This document shows positions 1 through 5,541 of a DNA stretch of 8,957 bases, piece by piece. The stretch is from a bacterium (GTDB lineage: Bacteria > Bacillota_I > Bacilli_A > RF39 > UBA660): assembly GCA_029007415.1 (NCBI GenBank), contig JAQXHT010000119.1:1-8957 (forward strand), given 5' to 3'. A program made the translations under genes and the position numbers. The notes under the pieces are model-generated. The model saw nothing but the letters and a program-made list of their open reading frames with translations, did not search any database and was not told the origin of the DNA. The first letter of the stretch is position 1. Every line of letters begins with the position of its first letter.

Positions 1-36
1 ATCATATAAGGGAATTATAAATTTTTCTTTTGTCAT
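1..36 (-). CDS. 5' end of an unidentified gene (partial, runs off the left edge)
   Basis: Only the first 12 codons are inside the window, reading MTKEKFIIPLYD. The start is supported by a near-perfect ribosome binding site (AAAGGAGGTC on the minus strand, about 41-50), four bases before the ATG at 36-34. Twelve residues are too few to assign a family, so no function is claimed. The gene is transcribed away from the recD2 operon and has its own upstream control region (a candidate promoter at 81-110, a palindrome at 64-73 and a motif cluster at 116-214). The evidence is the strong SD plus ATG; an accidental match cannot be fully excluded. Confidence 0.6.
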   Translation of the reverse strand, partial: MTKEKFIIPLYD

Positions 37-63
37 TAAGACCTCCTTTAGTTGTGGTGTAAA

Positions 64-73
64 TCAACGTTGA
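64..73. promoter_or_regulatory. 10-bp perfect palindrome, possible operator
   Basis: TCAACGTTGA is a perfect inverted repeat. It lies between the candidate -10 box (81-86) and the ribosome binding site of the left-edge gene, so it would cover roughly the first transcribed bases. That position suits a repressor site. No regulator is identified, and a 10-bp palindrome can occur by chance. Confidence 0.3.
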
Positions 74-80
74 CGCTGTC

Positions 81-110
81 ATCATACCAAAGGAGATATC
101 TATTATGCAA
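81..110 (-). promoter_or_regulatory. Candidate sigma-A promoter of the left-edge gene
   Basis: On the minus strand TTGCAT (110-105) is followed after 18 bases by TATGAT (86-81). Each box has one or two mismatches to the TTGACA/TATAAT consensus. The predicted start near 74-75 gives a leader of about 38 bases ending in a strong SD, which fits the gene at 36-1. The match is by eye in AT-rich DNA. Confidence 0.4.
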
Positions 111-170
111 ACAGGCAATTTTGCAAATTCAGACATAAAAATTGTCGAAAATAGCATTTCTAGTAGCTGA
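105..170 (+). CDS. Possible 21-residue small ORF
   Basis: An ATG at 105 preceded by a good SD (AAAGGAG at 89-95, nine bases before the start) opens a 21-codon frame. It begins MQTGNFANSD and ends at TGA (168-170). A hairpin with a T-rich tail follows at 192-233, so SD, ORF and terminator form a plausible mini-gene. There is no hydrophobic segment and no family is recognised. Against it, no good plus-strand promoter is visible inside the window, and the same bases hold the candidate minus-strand promoter and motif cluster. It may be a small protein, a leader peptide or chance. Confidence 0.28.
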   Translation: MQTGNFANSDIKIVENSISSS

Positions 171-214
171 ATTTGACAAATTAACCATTTTTTTATACCG
201 AAAATGCAAAATTG
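116..214. repeat. Three related 17-bp semi-palindromic motifs (possible operator array)
   Basis: Site 1 (116-132, plus strand) reads CAATTTTGCAAATTCAG. Site 2 (167-183, read on the minus strand) is TAATTTGTCAAATTCAG. Site 3 (198-214, minus strand) is CAATTTTGCATTTTCGG. Sites 2 and 3 each match site 1 at 14 of 17 positions. Their centres are 51 and 31 bp apart, close to whole helical turns. Site 1 and site 2 each contain a near-palindrome (AATTT..AAATT). The cluster lies just upstream of the -35 box of the left-edge gene, where a regulator would bind. AT-rich composition makes chance similarity a real alternative. Confidence 0.35.
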
Positions 215-233
215 GTATAAATTTAATTTTTTT
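192..233 (+). terminator. Hairpin with T-rich tail after the 21-codon ORF
   Basis: TTTATACCGA (192-201) pairs with TTGGTATAAA (212-221) as a 10-bp stem with one G-T pair and a 10-base loop. It is followed on the plus strand by TTTAATTTTTTT (222-233). The stem is AT-rich and probably weak. On the minus strand the tail is poor, so if functional it would end a plus-strand transcript from the 105-170 ORF. Confidence 0.4.
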
Positions 234-312
234 CAATTTATTTATATCATAAACACATTAGACTAGCCATAGATTTAATCCAATTATTTTAAATTTTAAC
301 TTTTCTCGTACT

Positions 313-343
313 AAAAAAGATGACTACACCATCATGTCATCTT
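313..343 (-). terminator. Rho-independent terminator of the mtaB-recD2 operon
   Basis: On the minus strand AAGATGAC (343-336) pairs with GTCATCTT (324-317) across an 11-base loop, and the Ts continue through 313. The hairpin overlaps the last codons and the TAG stop (326-324) of the 50-residue gene. It therefore closes the operon with almost no untranslated 3' region. Confidence 0.8.
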
Positions 344-476
344 CTAAATCATATAGTGATGCAATCATCTTATGTTTTAAACTTTCTAGTTTAGCAGGAT
401 TATTCTTAAAATATAAGTACATTCCCCCAACCATTCCTGCCATTACTGACAAAGTCATCATCATTTTTTTATTCAT
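324..476 (-). CDS. 50-residue small membrane protein of unknown function
   Basis: This is a small gene 36 bases downstream of recD2, with its own strong SD (GGGAGG at 488-483, six bases before ATG). The product has a short basic, Met-rich start (MNKKMMM) and then a hydrophobic, Gly/Met-rich stretch at about residues 8-23 (TLSVMAGMVGGMYLYF). It ends in a short charged tail (KNNPAKLESLKHK, then LYDLEDD). The layout suggests a single-pass membrane protein with a cytosolic or surface amphipathic tail, as in many unnamed small Firmicutes proteins with a YtxH-like layout. No family can be asserted. It is the last gene of the operon, and the terminator hairpin is built into its 3' end. Its SD, spacing and co-directional position argue that it is real. 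Confidence 0.78.
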   Translation of the reverse strand: MNKKMMMTLSVMAGMVGGMYLYFKNNPAKLESLKHKMIASLYDLEDDMMV

Positions 477-512
477 AATATTCCTCCCTAGTTCTATTAT
501 GAGTAAAATTTT

Positions 513-2684
513 TTAAAGTATACCATTTTCTAAATAAAATTTTAAAGACGTTCTTCTTTTTTGCTCCTGATTATTTTTGATTGCTTGTTCTAAAGCTTTT
601 ATATCGCCAACTAGTATTAATTTTTGCTTACATCTAGTAACGGCAGTATAAATAAGTTTACGATATAACATCTTTCTGTATTCAAGTGTGAGAGGAATTA
701 AAACAACATCAAATTCACTTCCTTGACTTTTATGAATAGAAATAGCATAAGCTAAAGTAAAATTAGAAATCATACTTTTTGTATATTTAACTAAGTTGCC
801 ATCATAATCTATGTATAATTCTTTACTACCTAAAAGTTTAATTCGGTCAATAATACCAATATCACCATTAAAAACAGACTCATCTTTCATATTAGTAAGT
901 TGAATAACTTTATCATTCTCCCGATAAACCACTCCGTTACCTTCTAATTCTTTTTTTACTGGACTTTTACTATTCCACAACTTTTGCAAATGATTATTAA
1001 TCATATCTATACCATTTCTGGTTTTATAAATAGGTGCCAAAACTTGAAGTTCAGCAGAATTATAATTTTTACAAATTTTTTCGATTTTTTTGATAATATC
1101 ATCATCATTACATGAAATAAATTCCAAGTCATCTTTACTATTTAAAAGATTCTCATCTAATATGCCTTCATTAATTTTATGAGCAAAGGGAATTATTGTA
1201 GAATCAGTTCCTTGACGATGCCAATTTTTTAAGGCATAAACAGGTATTTCTTTACTTTCTATCATATCATTTAAAACATCACCAGCTGCCACTGAGGGTA
1301 ACTGATTGGCGTCCCCTACAAAAATAATATGACAAGAAGCACTTAGTCCCTTTAATAGATTAGCTAAAAGTTGCGTATCTATCATACTTGATTCATCAAT
1401 TATAACAAAAGAGACTGTACTCTTATTATACTCATTTATTTGAAAACGATTAGCTTCCTTATTCCATTTTAAAAATCGGTGAATAGTCGATGCTTCTAAT
1501 CCCGTTACTTCACTCATTCTTTTACTAGCCCGACCAGTTGGTGCTAAAAGAGCAATTTGTTCTTCTAGACGAAGTTTATTTGAAGCAATAAGTAATTTAT
1601 ATAAGTCAATAATACCCTTTAAAATAGTAGTCTTTCCTGTACCTGGACCACCAGTAATAATTGCTACTTTAGATGTAAGAGCTAGTCTTATAGCTTCTAA
1701 CTGTTCATCTGTATAAACAATACCATAATGTGTTTCTATTTCCTTAATCTTTTCATCTAGATTTTTATAATAAAGCCTTGGTTCATGAGCTAACATACGA
1801 AGACGACTAGCAATCAAAGTTTCCGCATCGTACATTTCACTTAAATATAGACGCTCATCACGAATAACTAATAAGCCATCATTTAATAAACTATAATAAG
1901 CTTCATCTAGTTTTTCTTTACTAACTTCTACCTTCAAAACCCGATATAAATAAGAATTAATTTCTTCTTCTAAAAAATAAGTATGTCCATAAGCTTGTGA
2001 TAAAGTACGCATAATATAGATAATACTACTAGCCACACGATATAGCGCATCTTTAGCATATTTAGAAATAAAGATTGCATCTACTCTAGTGAAAGGTATA
2101 TCATCAATATCATAATATATTTTATATAAATTACCATCTAATACTTCATTTATCTTATCTTTATAAAAATGATATATCTTCATACTATCAGCAGTACTAA
2201 ACCCTAGTTTATTAAGTTTTAAGATATCTTCATAACTGCCCTGATATTGCTTTAACGATTCTTTTAAAACTTTCGCCTGTTTCTCATTTATACCAGGAAC
2301 TAATAATAAACTACTAGTTTCATTAAGTATTACATCAAAAGTTTTTTCTTTAAATAAAGATACTAACTTTTCTGCAGTCTTCTTACCAATTCCCTTAAAT
2401 AAATTACTTGATAAAACATCTATCATAGCATCAGTTTCTTGGGGCATAATCCTATCAATTGATTTTACTTGAAACTGTTCACCATACTTTTCATGAGTTG
2501 TTAAATCACCAGTCATAACATAAGTATCTATTTCATTAAGATCTGGTAAACATCCCGTAAAAGTTACCATCTTATTCTTTAACGATTCAATATCCGTTTC
2601 TTTTACCTTTAAAAGTCCTACTGTATAGCCATTTTGATTATTCTGAAAAATAATCTTTGATAGCTTTCCCCTTATTTCTGCCAT
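513..2684 (-). CDS. recD2: RecD2-type ATP-dependent DNA helicase
   Basis: 723 residues, a 5'-3' superfamily 1B helicase of the RecD2 (YrrC) family. These enzymes act without RecBC in replication-fork and repair functions. The N-terminal domain (about 1-85) is the OB-like region typical of RecD2. Helix-hairpin-helix segments follow (FKGIGKKTAEKLV near 96-108; VPGINEKQAKVL near 129-140; KLGFSTADSM near 159-168). The motor carries Walker A GGPGTGKT (345-352), Walker B VIIDESS (427-433), motif III GDANQLPSV (457-465), motif V with SIHKSQGSEFD (649-659) and motif VI YTAVTR (679-684). Length is close to Deinococcus RecD2 and slightly shorter than Bacillus YrrC. The position usually holding the FRQ triad reads WHRQ (488-491). 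The start ATG overlaps the mtaB stop (TAATG), with SD AGGGAG just upstream, so translation is probably coupled. Confidence 0.96.
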   Translation of the reverse strand: MAEIRGKLSKIIFQNNQNGYTVGLLKVKETDIESLKNKMVTFTGCLPDLNEIDTYVMTGDLTTHEKYGEQFQVKSIDRIMPQETDAMIDVLSSNLFKGIGKKTAEKLVSLFKEKTFDVILNETSSLLLVPGINEKQAKVLKESLKQYQGSYEDILKLNKLGFSTADSMKIYHFYKDKINEVLDGNLYKIYYDIDDIPFTRVDAIFISKYAKDALYRVASSIIYIMRTLSQAYGHTYFLEEEINSYLYRVLKVEVSKEKLDEAYYSLLNDGLLVIRDERLYLSEMYDAETLIASRLRMLAHEPRLYYKNLDEKIKEIETHYGIVYTDEQLEAIRLALTSKVAIITGGPGTGKTTILKGIIDLYKLLIASNKLRLEEQIALLAPTGRASKRMSEVTGLEASTIHRFLKWNKEANRFQINEYNKSTVSFVIIDESSMIDTQLLANLLKGLSASCHIIFVGDANQLPSVAAGDVLNDMIESKEIPVYALKNWHRQGTDSTIIPFAHKINEGILDENLLNSKDDLEFISCNDDDIIKKIEKICKNYNSAELQVLAPIYKTRNGIDMINNHLQKLWNSKSPVKKELEGNGVVYRENDKVIQLTNMKDESVFNGDIGIIDRIKLLGSKELYIDYDGNLVKYTKSMISNFTLAYAISIHKSQGSEFDVVLIPLTLEYRKMLYRKLIYTAVTRCKQKLILVGDIKALEQAIKNNQEQKRRTSLKFYLENGIL

Positions 2685-3952
2685 TATATCTCCCTAGCTA
2701 AACAGTTTAATCCATCAACTGCAAATATTTTAGCTTTAACAAAGGTATTTTGTTTATGCCTACCAGCTACTTTTACAGCTAGATAATTACCAGTATGACC
2801 AAAAGAGATGTCTTCATTTTCTTTTTCAATTAGTACTTCCACTTCTTTACCAAGAAATTTATCCTGATACTCTTTTGCTAATTCATTAGAAACTCTTAAT
2901 AGTTTTCTTGCTCTTTCTTTTTTAATATTACCATCAACTTGCGTCATAGAAGCAGCTTTTGTTCCCGTACGAACTGAATAAGGGAAAACATGAATCTTAG
3001 CAAAATTAAACTGTCTAGCATTTTTGATTGTTTCTTCAAAGTCCAAATCAGTCTCATTAGGAAAACCTACTATAATATCGGTGGTAATTGAAACTAAAGG
3101 ACGAATAGCCCTTAATTTATTAATCTTTTCTTCATAATAAGCAAGATCATATTTTCTATTCATCAATTTTAAGATTTTATCACTACCAGCTTGTAGAGGA
3201 ATATGAAAGTGATTTACTATAACATCATTTTCTTTAATAATAGTTAATACTTCATCTGTTAGTTCCGTTACTTCAATACTAGATATTCTTAAGCGCTTTA
3301 AACCTTCTAATTTAACTAAATTTCTTAAAAGTTCAGCAAAGTTGGTATTAATATCTACGCCATAATTACCAGTATGAATACCAGTTAAAACTATTTCTTG
3401 ATAACCCTTAGCAAGTAAAGTCTTAACTTCACTAACGACAGTTTCTAAAGGCTTAGAACAACATTTGCCACGAGCATATGGAATTATACAGTAACTACAG
3501 AAATTTTCACAACCATCTTGAACTTTAACAAAAGCTCTTGTTCTACCTTCAAAGTTTTCTAAATACATATTTTCAAACTTAGTCTTAGAACCATCTTTTG
3601 CTACTATCTGACTTTTATTCGTAAAAAATTCGTCTAATAAATTAACAAGTTCACCTTTTCTTTTGTTACCAATTGCAATATCAATAGCAGAATCAATATT
3701 CTCTAAATTAGTTTCAATAAAACACCCCATTGCTACGATACAAGCATCTTTATTATTCTTACGAAAACGATGAATCATCTTTCTACTCTTAACATCAGCT
3801 TGATTGGTTACCGTACAGGTATTAATGATATAGACATCACAAACATCATCAACAGAAGCTATTTGATAGCCACTCTTCTTTAATTCTTGTTCTAGATATT
3901 CGCTTTCATATGTATTAACCTTGCATCCTAAAGTACAAATACCAACTTTCAT
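2684..3952 (-). CDS. mtaB: tRNA t6A37 methylthiotransferase MtaB
   Basis: 422 residues, a radical-SAM methylthiotransferase of the MiaB/RimO/MtaB family. MtaB converts t6A to ms2t6A at position 37 of ANN-decoding tRNAs. The N-terminal UPF0004 domain supplies three cluster cysteines, C10 (in TLGCKVN, the MtaB-type signature), C46 (INTCTV) and C77 (AMGCF). The radical-SAM CxxxCxxC is C148-C152-C155 (GCENFCSYC). SAM-domain landmarks include VLTGIHTGNYG (188-198), IPLQAGSD (251-258) and TTDIIVGFPNET (290-301). A TRAM-like RNA-binding domain fills about 370-420. LGCKVN and IHTGNYG favour MtaB over MiaB or RimO. The SD is weak (AGAAAG/GAAG-like), and the start lies only four bases after the upstream gene, so translational coupling is likely. 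Confidence 0.95.
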   Translation of the reverse strand: MKVGICTLGCKVNTYESEYLEQELKKSGYQIASVDDVCDVYIINTCTVTNQADVKSRKMIHRFRKNNKDACIVAMGCFIETNLENIDSAIDIAIGNKRKGELVNLLDEFFTNKSQIVAKDGSKTKFENMYLENFEGRTRAFVKVQDGCENFCSYCIIPYARGKCCSKPLETVVSEVKTLLAKGYQEIVLTGIHTGNYGVDINTNFAELLRNLVKLEGLKRLRISSIEVTELTDEVLTIIKENDVIVNHFHIPLQAGSDKILKLMNRKYDLAYYEEKINKLRAIRPLVSITTDIIVGFPNETDLDFEETIKNARQFNFAKIHVFPYSVRTGTKAASMTQVDGNIKKERARKLLRVSNELAKEYQDKFLGKEVEVLIEKENEDISFGHTGNYLAVKVAGRHKQNTFVKAKIFAVDGLNCLAREI

Positions 3953-3956
3953 CTAA

Positions 3957-4607
3957 TCACTTCTTTCTAATCGTATAGTATAATTTCTTTTCTCCATTTT
4001 CTTTACTTTTGATAACCGAAACACCATCTTCTAAACCATTATGATTATATCCTAAGATATTTGCTAATTCCATATTGACAAAGCTCAAAAATTCATAATC
4101 TCCTTTATTTAACTTTTCACCATCAACTCTACCAGCCATGTAAGTATCGGAAAATGGAGTTGATGAAGTATAATACTCACCATTACTCTTATAATATAAA
4201 TCTTCATCTAACATATCAATAGCTACTGGCAAATCAAAAGTTAAAGTATCCCTCATTTTTTCTATCAAAGCCATAGTTGCACTTTCATAAGCATACTTGT
4301 TCTTTTGTAATTTTGAATATGGAGTTTTACGTTTTTTAGAAATAGCATAAATTTGCTCAGCATCATCTAAATATTGCTCTACATCTGTAAAACTCATCTT
4401 CAAAAAATCACTTACTTCTAATATTTCATATCTTTCTTTAACTTTAGAAGTTAGCATCTCATCATCAATAAAGATAAAATCGTTATCTTTCTTACCCTCT
4501 ATTACTTCTTCATCTGGAAAGTTAAAATTAAAGATATCTCTTAAATATTTAACATCTCTTACTTGTAAATACATTGCTTTTCCATTTAAATTGTTTGTTA
4601 TTTTCAT
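3957..4607 (-). CDS. Unrecognised 216-residue cytosolic protein, first gene of the mtaB-recD2 operon
   Basis: I do not recognise this family. The product has no signal peptide or membrane segment and contains no cysteine or tryptophan. It is rich in acidic and basic residues, with a helical, charged middle (KMSFTDVEQYLDDAEQIYAISKKRK, about 70-94, a possible short coiled coil). A C-terminal part is rich in Tyr, Asp and Gly (about 137-193). It starts with a good SD (AAAGGAG, about nine bases before ATG at 4607-4605) and ends in TGA four bases before the mtaB start. It is expressed from the 4637-4737 promoter region and would lead the operon. That suggests, but does not show, a role linked to RNA modification, DNA repair or their regulation. 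Confidence 0.85.
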   Translation of the reverse strand: MKITNNLNGKAMYLQVRDVKYLRDIFNFNFPDEEVIEGKKDNDFIFIDDEMLTSKVKERYEILEVSDFLKMSFTDVEQYLDDAEQIYAISKKRKTPYSKLQKNKYAYESATMALIEKMRDTLTFDLPVAIDMLDEDLYYKSNGEYYTSSTPFSDTYMAGRVDGEKLNKGDYEFLSFVNMELANILGYNHNGLEDGVSVIKSKENGEKKLYYTIRKK

Positions 4608-4636
4608 TATTTTCTCTCTCCTTTAAGTGTCTTTTT

Positions 4637-4664
4637 ATTATATCATACTGCAATTACTTTTCAT
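4637..4664 (-). promoter_or_regulatory. Extended -10 promoter of the 216-residue gene-mtaB-recD2 operon
   Basis: On the minus strand TGATATAAT includes a perfect -10 box (4642-4637) with the extended TGn. ATGAAA (4664-4659) sits 16 bases upstream as a weak -35. The predicted start gives a short leader of about 25 bases containing the AAAGGAG site. It lies downstream of the pilD terminator, so it is the most likely main promoter of the operon. Confidence 0.65.
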
Positions 4665-4671
4665 AGATAGC

Positions 4672-4712
4672 AAAAAATAGAAATCACTACTTATCAAGTA
4701 ATGTTTTCTATT
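4672..4712 (-). terminator. Strong rho-independent terminator of the pilC-pilD operon
   Basis: On the minus strand the arms AATAGAAAACATTACTT (4712-4696) and AAGTAGTGATTTCTATT (4692-4676) form a stem of about 17 bp. It has one mismatch, one G-U pair and a three-base loop, and runs into a six-T tract (4677-4672). It lies about 50 bases after the pilD stop. It also overlaps the -10 box of a candidate promoter at 4710-4737. Confidence 0.85.
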
Positions 4713-4737
4713 ATATCATCAAACATATTTTCGTCAA
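4710..4737 (-). promoter_or_regulatory. Candidate second promoter overlapping the pilD terminator
   Basis: TTGACG (4737-4732) is followed after 16 bases by TATAAT (4715-4710), which has an extended TGn. The boxes match consensus better than the downstream promoter. The -10 box covers the outer base pairs of the terminator stem. Transcripts starting near 4703 would lack much of the left arm and should escape termination. Confidence 0.5.
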
Positions 4738-4762
4738 GACACTTTTTTATTTTTATAAATTA

Positions 4763-5533
4763 TCAAGCTAAAGTATAAAAGAAATTTAGTACATCGGTGG
4801 TTGTTACTTTACTAAAAAGGATTATTAAAAAAGCAATTAGAATGAAAGGTCCAAAAGGAATAACATGTTCCTTATTCTTTCTATATAAAAGTAAAGAGAT
4901 TGGAAGAGCTATTACACTAGCAAGAAAAATATTAATAACTCCAAGAAGAGGTTCCAAAACCAAACCTATTACAAATAATAGTTTAACATCTCCTCCACCT
5001 AAACTTTCTTTTTTAAAAATTAAGTTACCAGCTAACATTATTGTATACATTATAAGAAATAAAGCAAGACCACTTCCTAGACAATAAACTCCCCCCATAA
5101 TACCTTTTGAAAGTACCTCTACTATAAGGAAACTAATTCCAAAGAAAATCAAAACTTCATCAGGAATAATTAAATAAGTTAAATCACTAGCAAAGATAAT
5201 CATTGTTAAACTAATTGCTAATAAAGCAATAATAAATTTCAAACTAAAACCAAAGGAATAAAAAGCAATCATAAATAAAAGGCCTGTAAAGAGTTCTAAA
5301 AAGAATGATAAAGGACTAATCTTCTTTTGACAATAGCGACATCTTCCTCTTAGAAAAAGATATGAAAAAATAGGAATCAAATCTAAAACTTTTAACGCAT
5401 GATGACAGTTATCACAATAACTTCTTCCTTTAATAAAATCTTCTTCCTTTCCAAGTCTTAAACCAACTACACAAAGAAAAGAGCCCATTGCAAGCCCTAA
5501 AAGAAAGAAAAAGATTAGATAAATACTTTCCAT
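4763..5533 (-). CDS. pilD: Type IV prepilin peptidase / N-methyltransferase (PilD/ComC family)
   Basis: 256 residues, a polytopic aspartyl protease. The family cleaves the leader of type IV pilins and competence pseudopilins at the cytoplasmic face of the membrane, and usually N-methylates the new N-terminus. The N-terminal signature LGLAMGSFL (12-20) is present. The zinc-binding cysteine pairs C40-xx-C43 and C65-xx-C68 are complete. The catalytic aspartates are D117 (SDLTYLIIPDE) and D182 (GGGDVKLL). The late motif IPFGPF (225-230) is conserved. About eight hydrophobic segments are visible. The gene starts eight bases after pilC with SD AGGTGG and ends in TGA. It is intact and standard in length. 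Confidence 0.95.
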   Translation of the reverse strand: MESIYLIFFFLLGLAMGSFLCVVGLRLGKEEDFIKGRSYCDNCHHALKVLDLIPIFSYLFLRGRCRYCQKKISPLSFFLELFTGLLFMIAFYSFGFSLKFIIALLAISLTMIIFASDLTYLIIPDEVLIFFGISFLIVEVLSKGIMGGVYCLGSGLALFLIMYTIMLAGNLIFKKESLGGGDVKLLFVIGLVLEPLLGVINIFLASVIALPISLLLYRKNKEHVIPFGPFILIAFLIILFSKVTTTDVLNFFYTLA

Positions 5534-5541
5534 TAAACCAC

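Larger units (their letters stand above)
4625..4745. repeat. Inverted repeat AAGTGTCTT/AAGACACTT spanning both promoters
   Basis: AAGTGTCTT (4625-4633) and its exact reverse complement AAGACACTT (4737-4745) are the outer ends of the control region between pilD and the 216-residue gene. The right copy abuts the -35 box of the upstream promoter. The left copy lies next to the SD AAAGGAG of the downstream gene. In a transcript reading through from pilD the two could pair near the SD. Alternatively they are a pair of binding sites, or a coincidence. Confidence 0.35.

Noticed and set aside
37..320. T-box or other known riboswitch in the leader of the left-edge gene
   Set aside because: No TGGNACCGCG-like or other recognisable conserved element; the predicted leader is only about 38 bases.
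334..516. Plus-strand open frame of 60 residues
   Set aside because: It is antisense to the 50-residue gene, which has an SD, good spacing and a terminator, while the plus frame lacks an SD and runs into the recD2 stop region.
3957..4765. Mycoplasma-type code with TGA as Trp
   Set aside because: TGA ends both pilD and the 216-residue gene at sensible places, and the checked RecD2 Trp codon is TGG.
4797..5087. Plus-strand open frame within pilD
   Set aside because: It lies antisense to an intact PilD with all catalytic residues and has no convincing SD.
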